In this document: piece by piece, positions 1-7,159 of the stretch
How positions within the stretch are numbered: the first letter of the stretch is position 1
Layout of the letters: every line of letters starts with the position of its first letter
Source of the DNA: Sinohyriopsis cumingii
Taxonomy: Eukaryota > Mollusca > Bivalvia > Unionida > Unionidae
Reading direction: 5' to 3'
Assembly: GCA_028554795.2 (NCBI GenBank)
Contig: CM068842.1
Span: 25,330,590 to 25,394,589, forward strand
DNA: 64,000 bases
Position numbers and translations under genes: made by a program
Notes under the pieces: model-generated
Told to the model about the DNA's origin: nothing
Seen by the model: only the letters and a program-made list of their open reading frames with translations
Database searches by the model: none

Positions 1-2
1 GT

Positions 3-842
3 CACACTCCCGAAGACCAAATACAATTCAAAGAGAAATACTACGAACAAGAAGGCATCACTTTAGACCACATCGAGAAAAACGAAGGCAGGCGATCGTT
101 TGCCAAAGTGATGTTAAATTGCTTGTGGGGCAAAATGGCACAACGACCGTGTTTACCCAAGACGGAATATTTGACAGAACCTTCCCGCTACTTCCAGATG
201 ATTCACGACATAACCAAATACATGAAACACGTGGACGTCGTTCGAGAGAATTTGATCTTGGTCAATTACGAAGAAGATCTGGACTTTGTACAAGACGACC
301 CTTTTGGAAATGTCATCATTGCGGCTTACGTGACAGCCCATGCTCGCTTAAAATTGTACGAAGCTTTAGAACTGTTAGGGGAACGCGTCCTGTACTTTGA
401 CACGGACAGTTGCATTTACATCCATCACCCGATTCAACATCACCCTAACATCGAAGGAGACCGTTTAGGAGCCTGGACAGACGAACATCCTGACGACAAG
501 ATTCTAAGTTTCGTCAGTGGCGGTCCCAAAAATTACGGCTACGAATACCGGGACAAACAAGGAGAAGTGCACACGACGTGCAAAGTGAAAGGACTGACTC
601 TGAATTATCGTACCAGTCGAGTGGTCAACTTTGGGGTATTGAAAGAAGCCTTGCAATCGGGAGAGGATGGAAACTTTAAAGTGACCACTTACCAACCGAA
701 CAAGATTGTACGTTTACCCACTCACCACATCGTCAGTCGACCTTTGGAAAAAGTTTATCAAATTGTATACCAGAAGCGAGTGCGACTTCCAAATCATTTC
801 ACCTTACCGTATGGACACGTTGGTATAAAACATTGGTTGTAA
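3..842 (+). CDS. Protein-primed family B DNA polymerase, C-terminal part
   Basis: The frame is open from the window edge, so the gene starts upstream. It encodes the replicative polymerase that copies linear Polinton/adintovirus genomes from a protein primer. Motif B is visible near 92-140 (RSFAKVMLNCLWGK, the K-x3-N-x-L-x-G class). Motif C is VLYFDTDSCIYI near 391-426, with the catalytic DTD pair. The extreme C-terminus after about 690 looks like a linker. The first possible start inside the window (GTG at 108) lies within motif B and is not a true start. The BIR gene follows after 23 bp. Family assignment is firm; only the last ~280 residues are seen. Confidence 0.93.
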   Translation, partial: HTPEDQIQFKEKYYEQEGITLDHIEKNEGRRSFAKVMLNCLWGKMAQRPCLPKTEYLTEPSRYFQMIHDITKYMKHVDVVRENLILVNYEEDLDFVQDDPFGNVIIAAYVTAHARLKLYEALELLGERVLYFDTDSCIYIHHPIQHHPNIEGDRLGAWTDEHPDDKILSFVSGGPKNYGYEYRDKQGEVHTTCKVKGLTLNYRTSRVVNFGVLKEALQSGEDGNFKVTTYQPNKIVRLPTHHIVSRPLEKVYQIVYQKRVRLPNHFTLPYGHVGIKHWL

Positions 843-865
843 GAGGATAGCCACCCACCAGAAAG

Positions 866-1324
866 ATGACTTCGGCACAGCAAGAATCGAGTGAGAAACC
901 CGATGAGAACTCCAAGTTCAAACCCTACCATTTTCCAGTCTTCTTACCTGACTATTGTGATTGTGCCCGTCGATTGGACACGTTTCAGAAATGGCCTACA
1001 GATAGGGAAGGATTACCTTCTTCGCATGTTTTAGCTAGAACAGGATTTGTCTACTTGGGACCTGAGTCAGGATTGGGATACGAGGTACAGTGTTTCGCTT
1101 GCGGACTGAAGTTACGAATGGATCTATGTATCTATAAAGATTCAGCTATTCTGGAACATACTCGATGGTCTCCGCACTGCCCTTACCTTTCTATGGCCTT
1201 TCCACCCATCACACTACGGTACAATGTTGACGGTACCTTAGAGACGGTACCTTCCGAAACAAGACATAAAAAACGTAAAAAAGGAAAGATGTACAAGCTG
1301 GAGACTGCATTGCGACTAGTATAA
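866..1324 (+). CDS. Single-BIR (IAP-like) protein 1
   Basis: This 152-residue protein has one baculovirus IAP repeat at about residues 23-112. The zinc-binding framework is visible: CFAC supplies two Cys, and EHTRWSPHC supplies His and Cys, preceded by the typical RLDTFQKWP start and the ARTGFVYLG core. The usual tryptophan after the CxxC pair is not obvious and the stretch is divergent (LRMDLCIYKD). BIR proteins bind caspases or IAP antagonists in the cytosol, so the likely role is control of host apoptosis. There is no RING domain. The C-terminus is Lys-rich (KKRKKGK). The ATG at 866 follows the polymerase stop closely; the stop overlaps a TATA box for the next gene. Confidence 0.88.
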   Translation: MTSAQQESSEKPDENSKFKPYHFPVFLPDYCDCARRLDTFQKWPTDREGLPSSHVLARTGFVYLGPESGLGYEVQCFACGLKLRMDLCIYKDSAILEHTRWSPHCPYLSMAFPPITLRYNVDGTLETVPSETRHKKRKKGKMYKLETALRLV

Positions 1325-1327
1325 AAA
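1320..1327 (+). promoter_or_regulatory. TATA box overlapping the BIR-1 stop codon
   Basis: TATAAAAA contains the TAA stop of the preceding gene and lies 64 bp before the ATG of the second BIR gene. The same arrangement recurs at 3872 and 5677, which makes chance less likely. Confidence 0.55.
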
Positions 1328-1383
1328 GGGGCCTATGGTCAAGATCGATAGTTCATTGTGACTACCAAGACCGAGCGAACAAG

Positions 1384-2121
1384 ATGAATACTTTGAAAGA
1401 GACATCGTTCCAGTTTGGGGATTGTAAAAAAGCTGTATCTTTCTCTAGTGTGACTAATACTGGATGGATAAGACCCAGGCATTGCGACGGAAAATGTCCG
1501 GAAGGAAACTGCGATTGTCCATGTGGTTACCATTGTAATTGCGTAACGGAGTTTGCAGACGAGTGCGATTGTGAGCCTTGCGATGGGACCGATGCTGTAC
1601 GTTGTGACCTGAGCGATGCCGTAAAGCATCATGGGAACTTTAGTGTCCCTACCCCTATCATGGAAAGTGATGCTGTGCGTGTCAAACCTGAGGGATGCGA
1701 AAGCGATGCCGCTCGTCCTCTTAGACATTTTACCGGGTTTAAAGGGGAATGTCGACCTTCACGTTTACCTCCCTACGGATGTCATCCAGCCCTGAGCAAA
1801 CTCCTGTTCCTGTCACCCAACCCTCATCGAAACGAACCTGTGAAAGACGAATATTCGTTCCCTGTGCGTTTGTCGGAATACTGCGACTTTGAAAATCGTC
1901 TTCAATCGTTCAAAGGAAAATGGCCAAAGTATCTGGGAGGACCGACCCCCGAAGAATTAGCCAGAGCCGGATTTTTCTACTTGGGCGAAGGAGATAAAGT
2001 CAAGTGCTTCAGTTGCGGTGTGTCACTTCACCACTGGGAACCGCAAGATTCGGCCTACGTAGAACATGCTCGATGGTCACCGAATTGTCATTACTTACCC
2101 TTAGTGGGACCGAGACATTGA
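1384..2121 (+). CDS. Cys-rich N-terminus plus BIR domain (IAP-like) protein 2
   Basis: This 245-residue protein has two parts. Residues ~30-80 are very Cys-rich (many CxC and CxxxC spacings), followed by four short repeats of the form S/T-D-A-x-R/K around residues 77-115. The C-terminal ~85 residues form a BIR domain: FENRLQSFKGKWP, LARAGFFYLGEGDKVKCFSC, then WEPQDSAYVEHARWSPNC. All three Cys, the His and the Trp of the classical fold are present, so this copy is more canonical than the upstream BIR. It probably binds caspases or IAP antagonists; the Cys-rich part is unrecognised and may bind metal. No RING is present. Two adjacent BIR genes suggest selection for apoptosis control. Confidence 0.88.
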   Translation: MNTLKETSFQFGDCKKAVSFSSVTNTGWIRPRHCDGKCPEGNCDCPCGYHCNCVTEFADECDCEPCDGTDAVRCDLSDAVKHHGNFSVPTPIMESDAVRVKPEGCESDAARPLRHFTGFKGECRPSRLPPYGCHPALSKLLFLSPNPHRNEPVKDEYSFPVRLSEYCDFENRLQSFKGKWPKYLGGPTPEELARAGFFYLGEGDKVKCFSCGVSLHHWEPQDSAYVEHARWSPNCHYLPLVGPRH

Positions 2122-2149
2122 AGTAACTTCTTACCATAATAATCTGTTC

Positions 2150-2605
2150 ATGGATACTTTACAAGAGAACATTCGTGCTTTGCCTGTGGAGTTGAGAGAA
2201 CGCATTTATCGAGAACTGGTCAAAATACAAGTGAAACGTAAAGAACAATTGCATCCGTTACGTCACCGGTGTTTGAACCACTGGTACCTGAAAGCTATAC
2301 AAGGATTGATTCAATTGAAAGTGTTCCATCGGACAGACATTGATCGACGATCCTCTAGTTTTAAAAAGGATTGGTTTGGTATGGACGATTGTAGTTACAT
2401 CATTGTAAACGTACTGCATCGAATTCCAGAGGAAGAGTTAACGAATTACCAACATCTTGAACACAATGTCAACTTAGTGAAAGAGGAAACTTCTGAACGA
2501 ATTGTAATGTGTAGATTAGTGACTCAACGATTTAAATTCGACACTGAAGTGAAACCATGTTTGTGCAAACAGTACATTTCTTGTGTCAGACCAAAGAGGA
2601 TTTAG
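2150..2605 (+). CDS. F-box-like motif protein, tandem family copy 1
   Basis: 151 residues, function not recognised. The N-terminus contains ALPVELRERIYRELVKIQ, which resembles the first half of an F-box (LPxEL...I...L), the motif that ties substrates to SCF ubiquitin ligases. The remainder is helical and charged. The first ~38 residues and ~115 bases are almost identical to the next gene at 2618, while the rest diverges strongly. The C-terminal half (IPEEELTNYQHLE... to CKQY) can be aligned with the second and third copies. It sits with two BIR genes in what looks like a host-interaction block. The F-box call rests on one short motif. Confidence 0.6.
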   Translation: MDTLQENIRALPVELRERIYRELVKIQVKRKEQLHPLRHRCLNHWYLKAIQGLIQLKVFHRTDIDRRSSSFKKDWFGMDDCSYIIVNVLHRIPEEELTNYQHLEHNVNLVKEETSERIVMCRLVTQRFKFDTEVKPCLCKQYISCVRPKRI

Positions 2606-2617
2606 TATGACCTATTC

Positions 2618-3136
2618 ATGGATACTTTGCTAGAGAACATTCGTGCTTTGCCTGTGGAGTTGAGAGAACGCATTTACCGAGAGCTGGTGAAAATACAAGT
2701 GAAACGTAAAGAACAATTGCATCCGTTACGTCACCAGATCTTTAACCACTGGTACCTGAATGGTATAAGAGAACTGATTCGTCAGAAATTGTTTCAGTGG
2801 TCAGACCTTGTTCAACACTTTGAGTTAGTGAATGATCGAAATGTTCATTATTTTGGTTACTTCGAGATTCACCTACAGCAATACATTGAGGAAGACAAGT
2901 TAAAGGATTATCAACATATTTTACGTGGAATCTACTTAGAGGAAGAGGAAACTTCTAAACGAACTCTGAAGTTTCGGTTACAGTATGCAAGATTTAGATT
3001 CCCTACTGGAGAACGAAGATCTCTGGCTAGAAAGTACGTGTATTGTTTCCGAAACAAAGAGACTATAAAAACAGGCTGCCATGCCACGACTTATGTCACA
3101 TGTCATCCAACAGATTCCGTGGAAGGAACTCAATGA
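2618..3136 (+). CDS. F-box-like motif protein, tandem family copy 2
   Basis: 172 residues, paralogous to the gene at 2150. Both start MDTL-ENIRALPVELRERIYREL and stay nearly identical to about residue 38 (HPLRHQ/R). After that only scattered residues match, including a NHWYL block and a DYQH/NYQH block. It starts 12 bp after the stop of copy 1. The last ~18 codons overlap the start of the third copy in another frame, and the TATAAAAA at 3064-3071 is inside it. The last residues may therefore be non-homologous read-through after a small rearrangement. Function is inferred only from the F-box-like motif. Confidence 0.58.
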   Translation: MDTLLENIRALPVELRERIYRELVKIQVKRKEQLHPLRHQIFNHWYLNGIRELIRQKLFQWSDLVQHFELVNDRNVHYFGYFEIHLQQYIEEDKLKDYQHILRGIYLEEEETSKRTLKFRLQYARFRFPTGERRSLARKYVYCFRNKETIKTGCHATTYVTCHPTDSVEGTQ

Positions 3137-3305
3137 CCATATTCAAACCGTGGATCATTACCATCGATTATTACAAGAACTGTATCCATTCAATTTGGGA
3201 CGACAAGTGGTGTGTGTCTTAGTGACTTGTTTTTTGGGATTTCGTTTACCAGCCGATTCTTTGTGGACTCTTTACGATCAGTACTTACCACCTCCATGGC
3301 CTTAA
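3081..3305 (+). CDS. Truncated third copy of the F-box-like family (C-terminal half)
   Basis: A 74-residue ORF without the N-terminal F-box-like motif. Its sequence from VIQQIPWKELNDH onward lines up with VLHRIPEEELTNYQ of copy 1, followed by matching VCVLVT/VMCRLVT and DQYL/CKQY blocks. It therefore looks like the C-terminal half of a third paralogue whose 5' half was lost. The ATG at 3081 is only 10 bp after a TATA-like box, so it may not be a functional start. It overlaps copy 2 at its 5' end and the next ORF by 10 bp. Confidence 0.45.
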   Translation: MPRLMSHVIQQIPWKELNDHIQTVDHYHRLLQELYPFNLGRQVVCVLVTCFLGFRLPADSLWTLYDQYLPPPWP

Positions 3306-3878
3306 ATGGTCACGAAAAACTCCTTTTGCTCAAAGCCTTGCGGTTTCATCTGGATACTTCTCGACCTCAACAGGAAAAAAAGATTCGTCAACTTTTAGCT
3401 ACCCAAGACGTGTATGACGATGTGTGTGTAGCTTGTGACTTACACCCTCATTGGACAGATGTTCGTGACTGGAAAAAGGGTGGTTTTGAGGCTTGGACCC
3501 AAGAAGTGGCCCAGTATGCACAAGAGTTGTTCAAGGAAAAAAGTTACTTTTCAACCTGTGTTAGTGACGGTGCCAGAAGAACCCGTCACCGAGAACAACC
3601 ACTCGCTTCAGGACAGGACTGTCATGGACATTCCTGAAAGGTCATTCCGGGAGGACACTTGTGTGACAATACCTCATGTAGAGACTGTAAGAACATTACA
3701 CACTGTCCCTAGGACATCTTGGTTACCCAAAACATGTTGTACAGACACTTGTTTATATTCCACTTTGATCGCTTTGCTGTGTTTTATATTCCTGTACATC
3801 ACTATTTGGGTTGTATGTATTTTGTCTTTCGTGTTCATATTTGAAACATTCAATAAACGTGTTCTGAAAAGTATATAA
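3296..3878 (+). pseudogene. Putative C-terminal membrane-anchored protein, split by a frameshift
   Basis: Two overlapping frames appear to form one gene. The first runs from the ATG at 3296 (CTCCATGG) to 3637. The second is open to 3878 and holds a Cys-rich segment followed by a long hydrophobic stretch (about 3760-3840: LIALLCFIFLYITIWVV...), probably one or two membrane spans. The first frame loses coding character just after the A6 run at 3537-3542, and the second frame gains it there. This suggests a single-base indel or, less likely, programmed slippage. No known family is recognised. A polyadenylation-like AATAAA lies at 3852-3857 inside the 3' part. The TATA box for the ATPase gene overlaps the final stop. 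Confidence 0.42.
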
Positions 3879-3879
3879 A
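3872..3879 (+). promoter_or_regulatory. TATA box for packaging ATPase gene
   Basis: TATATAAA overlaps the stop codon of the preceding ORF. It lies 55 bp before the Kozak-like ACCATGG at 3927 and only 16 bp before the upstream ATG at 3888. That spacing argues for the internal start. Confidence 0.5.
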
Positions 3880-3926
3880 CTCTTGTCTTGTTTGTTTTTC
3901 GTGTCACAAGTGACATTTCTCATACC

Positions 3927-4670
3927 ATGGCTACCTCTGCTGTCTCTGCTCCCTCTTCCTCTACTGTCAAAGTCATCGACGAACACTTAGATCGTGCCAG
4001 TTCGGAGGCTTTGTATCTTCGCCATCCCTTTAACATGCTCATTGCTGGACCTAGCGGTTCAGGCAAAACCGAATTCGTCAAACGTTTCATCGAACATAAA
4101 CATCATTTGATCGATCGGCCCCCTCAACGAATCGTGTGGTGTTACAAAGAGTGGCAATCGGCGTACAGCCTCTTGCGAGAAAGTCAAGGCGATTCCATCG
4201 TGTTTGTGGAAGGCATTCCTAAAGAAGACGACGGCATCGTCTCTGACTCCCGTCTAACCCATTTGGTCATTTTCGACGACATGTTAGGAGAAGACGAAGA
4301 AGAAATTAAATTGTGGTTTACGCGCAAAGGGCATCACCGTAATGCCAGTGTCGTTTACATCACCCAAAATTTGTTTCAACAAAGTAAAGCCCATCGTACC
4401 ATCAGTCTCAATGCGCATTACGTGGTCTTGTTTAAAAGTCCTCGAGATAAATCGCAAGTGCAAGTCTTAGCCAAACAGTTAGGAACGCCTTGGCTGACTC
4501 AGGCGTACGACGATGCCACTCAAACGCCACACGCCTATTTACTCGTCGATTTGAAACCTACGACTCCCGAGGATTTGCGATTTCGTACCCACTTATTTCA
4601 CCACTGGTGCCAAGACGGAGGGCCTGTCCTGTACACGTCTCCGTCCTCGACTTCATTTCACTCCCCATGA
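3927..4670 (+). CDS. FtsK/HerA-type genome-packaging ATPase
   Basis: About 247 residues from the ATG at 3927 (perfect ACCATGG context). The frame is open to an earlier ATG at 3888, but that would sit too close to the TATA box. Walker A is GPSGSGKTE at residues 41-49. Walker B is LVIFDDML at about residues 113-120. The motif VVYITQN and a following Arg-rich stretch (HRTISLNAHYVVLFKSPRD) match the sensor and arginine-finger region of Polinton A32-like ATPases. The enzyme drives viral DNA into preformed capsids, so its presence implies virion formation. Length is typical. The gene is intact. Confidence 0.93.
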   Translation: MATSAVSAPSSSTVKVIDEHLDRASSEALYLRHPFNMLIAGPSGSGKTEFVKRFIEHKHHLIDRPPQRIVWCYKEWQSAYSLLRESQGDSIVFVEGIPKEDDGIVSDSRLTHLVIFDDMLGEDEEEIKLWFTRKGHHRNASVVYITQNLFQQSKAHRTISLNAHYVVLFKSPRDKSQVQVLAKQLGTPWLTQAYDDATQTPHAYLLVDLKPTTPEDLRFRTHLFHHWCQDGGPVLYTSPSSTSFHSP

Positions 4671-4678
4671 AAAAAATC

Positions 4679-4686
4679 TATAAAAA
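4679..4686 (+). promoter_or_regulatory. TATA box upstream of basic protein gene
   Basis: TATAAAAA lies 8 bp after the ATPase stop and 46 bp before the ATG at 4725. Confidence 0.5.
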
Positions 4687-4724
4687 CCTCAGACCCTTTT
4701 TCGTCTGTCTCGCACAGTGTGAAC

Positions 4725-5681
4725 ATGACGTCCCTTCAGTCGCATCTTCCCGTCAAATTGATTCGTGCCTTGTATGGCATCAGTCGAGAAAAAGATCCAC
4801 AAACACGAGCCCGTGTCTTAGAAGCTAGTCTCAAAGAAGTCTTACGATGGTTCACGGTGACGGCACGTCAATTGCTCCAAGGAATCATTCAGATTCCTCA
4901 TCAAACCCAACGCTTTTTCGATCGAAACAAAGTCGCTTTGGTCCAACTGGCCGATCCCCGTATCGACACTCAAACCAAAAAACAAATCATTTTGAAACCT
5001 GGAGGGAGCGGTACTCTAGGAGGGGTCATCATTCGCTCACTCTTAAGATGGGATCCTAATGCCCCCAAAGTTATCCCCAAGACAAAAGTCCAACGAAGCC
5101 CCAAGAAGAAAAAGAAAAAGACCAGGTCCCCAAGAAGAATAACTTCTCCAGTGGCAGGACCCTCCTCTTACCAGACACCACCACCATCACCCCGGAAAAA
5201 GAAAAGAAGCCCCCAGAAAAAGAAACAGAGAAAAAGTCCCCAGAAAAAGAAAAGTCCACAGAAGAAGAAAACTAGTCGCAAGAGAGGCACTTCGGCCAGG
5301 ACGCAACATTACACTCGCAAGCCACGACCTGCCACAGCGTCTCCGGCAGCCTCACGTTTGTCCACTTCTCCGTTGATGTCACCAGGAACTGAAGAGTACT
5401 TGGAGACGTTGATTACACCAAGAACTTCTCCGTTGATGACCCCCAAAAGAACTTCCCCAGTGGCAGGACCTTCCAATTTAGCGGCAGTGGCTGCTGCTCA
5501 CAAAGTACCTTCTCCCAAAATCAAAGTCCAAGAAAGATCGGGCATGTTACAAAGTTTACTGGATTTGTCCAAACAAGAACTGGCTCGATTTAGTCCGTTA
5601 CGTACCCCTGCACGACGTGTCATGCCTGTCCTCAAACTGATAAAACGTAAAGACAATCAGTGGCGACGCGTTCCAGTATAA
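4725..5681 (+). CDS. Lys/Ser/Pro-rich basic protein with GG-motif N-terminal region
   Basis: About 318 residues from the ATG at 4725; a GTG six bases earlier is not needed. Residues 1-105 are ordered-looking and include KKQIILKPGGSGTLGG followed by a hydrophobic stretch. The same KK-x-I/L-L...GG pattern occurs in the protein at 5973. Residues ~115-200 are a chain of SPKKKKK / SPQKKK repeats like histone tails or adenovirus core proteins. A second half carries TSPLMTP and TSPVAGPS repeats. The likely role is DNA condensation or a core component of the virion, inferred from composition and from its place between the ATPase and integrase genes. No family name is certain. Confidence 0.72.
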   Translation: MTSLQSHLPVKLIRALYGISREKDPQTRARVLEASLKEVLRWFTVTARQLLQGIIQIPHQTQRFFDRNKVALVQLADPRIDTQTKKQIILKPGGSGTLGGVIIRSLLRWDPNAPKVIPKTKVQRSPKKKKKKTRSPRRITSPVAGPSSYQTPPPSPRKKKRSPQKKKQRKSPQKKKSPQKKKTSRKRGTSARTQHYTRKPRPATASPAASRLSTSPLMSPGTEEYLETLITPRTSPLMTPKRTSPVAGPSNLAAVAAAHKVPSPKIKVQERSGMLQSLLDLSKQELARFSPLRTPARRVMPVLKLIKRKDNQWRRVPV

Positions 5682-5684
5682 AAA
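5677..5684 (+). promoter_or_regulatory. TATA box overlapping stop codon of the basic protein gene
   Basis: TATAAAAA includes the stop TAA and lies 49 bp before the ATG at 5726, the same layout as at 1320 and 3872. Confidence 0.5.
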
Positions 5685-5725
5685 GACCTGTGACCAAGTC
5701 GGGGGTATCAGTGAACTTGTAAAAG

Positions 5726-5914
5726 ATGTCACCTCCAAGAAGCCACAAAAGAAAGAGACAAAGGCAGACGCGTCATCCGACAAAGCGCTTAGCCAAGCAT
5801 CGACGTTACCCTAAAAAAAGACACAGTCGTTCCAAGAAAAAGAGGCGCCAACAAAGGGGAGGATTCCTTGGCGATTTTCGGAAAAACATTGTCACCTTTA
5901 TGACAAAGCGATAG
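5726..5914 (+). CDS. Small Arg/Lys-rich protein
   Basis: 62 residues, almost half Arg, Lys or His, ending in a less basic tail after QQRGGFLGDF. The composition recalls adenovirus core peptide X/mu and protamines, so a DNA-binding virion role is plausible. The RGGFLG element resembles the GG-hydrophobic motif in the two flanking genes. The ORF is short, but it has a TATA box 49 bp upstream and fills the gap between two genes, which supports it being real. Confidence 0.6.
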   Translation: MSPPRSHKRKRQRQTRHPTKRLAKHRRYPKKRHSRSKKKRRQQRGGFLGDFRKNIVTFMTKR

Positions 5915-5972
5915 TCCCAAAAAAGATAAAAGGGTGTGCGTTAAGTCATCGACGTTAGTGTCTGTTCGGTGA

Positions 5973-6380
5973 ATGTCCCGGAACCCACAAGCAAAAATGT
6001 CACCCTCCAGAAAACCCCAAGGAAAAAAAAGGAAAGGACTGCCACCACGTTTAGCCAAACATGGGGACATGTTATCTGTCCTGTCCAAAGCTTCTCCACC
6101 CCTACGAAAAAAACTCATTCAAACGGCCTCCAAAGAGGTCATCGATACCGTGTGCGAATGTTGTTTGAACGTTTTGAAAGGCACGATCCCTTTGTCCAAA
6201 CACCAGAAACAATGCTTAGGCAAACATCGTCACGTTCTTCGGAAAATGGTTCAAAAGAAAATTCCCATTCGTCAAAAAAAGATGTTGGTCCAACGTGGAG
6301 GCATTTTACCTCTCTTGTTAGGCCCCATACTGAAAGGAGTCTTGGGAACCATGTTGGGAGGACTGATGGGAGCAAGATAA
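5973..6380 (+). CDS. Basic Polinton late-protein family (QRGG-hydrophobic C-terminus)
   Basis: 135 residues. The N-terminal ~25 residues are Lys/Arg-rich. The middle has EVIDTVCECCLNVLKGTIPL, then LSKHQKQCLGKHRHVLRKM, then LVQRGG followed by a hydrophobic Gly/Leu-rich tail (ILPLLLGPILKG). This layout is a recurrent uncharacterised protein of animal Polintons and adintoviruses, recalled as a pattern rather than from a search. The amphipathic or hydrophobic C-terminus suggests a membrane-active or capsid-internal role like adenovirus pVI; this is inference. A second in-frame ATG 24 bp downstream is possible. The stop (TAA in GATAAAAAGG) again overlaps a weak TATA-like box for the next gene. Confidence 0.7.
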   Translation: MSRNPQAKMSPSRKPQGKKRKGLPPRLAKHGDMLSVLSKASPPLRKKLIQTASKEVIDTVCECCLNVLKGTIPLSKHQKQCLGKHRHVLRKMVQKKIPIRQKKMLVQRGGILPLLLGPILKGVLGTMLGGLMGAR

Positions 6381-6429
6381 AAAGGCCTTCGGAAGTCCCA
6401 AGATCTCAGAATTCACCCCTGACAACCCC

Positions 6430-7143
6430 ATGGAAGGACGAAAACTAGCTTTAGTGCCTTACAAACGATGGATGGAATACCATCGGTGGCAAGAACAACG
6501 CACCCCGCATTTACCTCCCAATCCCAATTTGAGCGAGATGTCCCAGTTACAACACGAATTGCAATCCTTGATGGATCGCCAAGATTTGTCCGAAACAGAA
6601 AAATCGCAAAAGTACGGTCAACTCTTGCAAAGACTGCAACTCTTTCACCAGAAAGCTTTAGACGAAACAGCTTTACCCACTCTAAAAGATTTTAAGACCT
6701 TGATGAAAAGTCCAGCACCATCATCATCATTACCACCACCACCACCACCATTACCATCCCCAAGGGTCACCAGAGATGCTACCCCACAAAGACCTGAGGA
6801 AGAAGAGACGCGCGAAGTGTTTCAAACACCGTCAGCAGCTCCCATTTCGAGTAAGATTGCAGCATCCTTGTTGACCCCGTCCCCCACACCCCAACGAGAA
6901 GAAATGAAAGCTTGGGTTAAAAAGATGATGTCCACGCCTCCTTCGACAGAAGTGAAAAAGAAAGAAGGGAAACCAGAAGCGAAAAAAGAAAAGAAAACCA
7001 AAGCCATTCCATTGCCACCTCCACCTCCACCACCACTACCTTCGACTTCTACTCCCGTAGCCCATCGGACACGTAAATCCGTTTCCAAACCACCCTTTCG
7101 ACCCACCCAAAGTAGCATCACCGAAGAGTGGGTGACTTATTAA
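6430..7143 (+). CDS. Coiled-coil/Pro-rich structural protein of unknown function
   Basis: 237 residues. It begins MEGRKLALVPYKRW, a start type seen in an uncharacterised Polinton gene usually found next to the integrase (family recalled, not searched). Residues ~35-90 are charged and helical (SLMDRQDLSETEKSQKYGQLLQRLQLF). Then follow two poly-Pro tracts (about residues 103-112 and 195-203), each flanked by Ser-rich linkers, and a Lys/Glu block (residues ~170-190). It ends EEWVTY. The role is probably structural or scaffolding. The gene is intact and 16 bp from the integrase ATG. Confidence 0.62.
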   Translation: MEGRKLALVPYKRWMEYHRWQEQRTPHLPPNPNLSEMSQLQHELQSLMDRQDLSETEKSQKYGQLLQRLQLFHQKALDETALPTLKDFKTLMKSPAPSSSLPPPPPPLPSPRVTRDATPQRPEEEETREVFQTPSAAPISSKIAASLLTPSPTPQREEMKAWVKKMMSTPPSTEVKKKEGKPEAKKEKKTKAIPLPPPPPPPLPSTSTPVAHRTRKSVSKPPFRPTQSSITEEWVTY

Positions 7144-7159
7144 CACACCAACACAAAAA

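Noticed and set aside
820..866. AGCCACCCACCAGAAAGA after the polymerase gene resembles the 3' flank and purine element of a histone-type end.
   Set aside because: No stem with a TTTC-type loop can be formed upstream of it, so it is probably chance.
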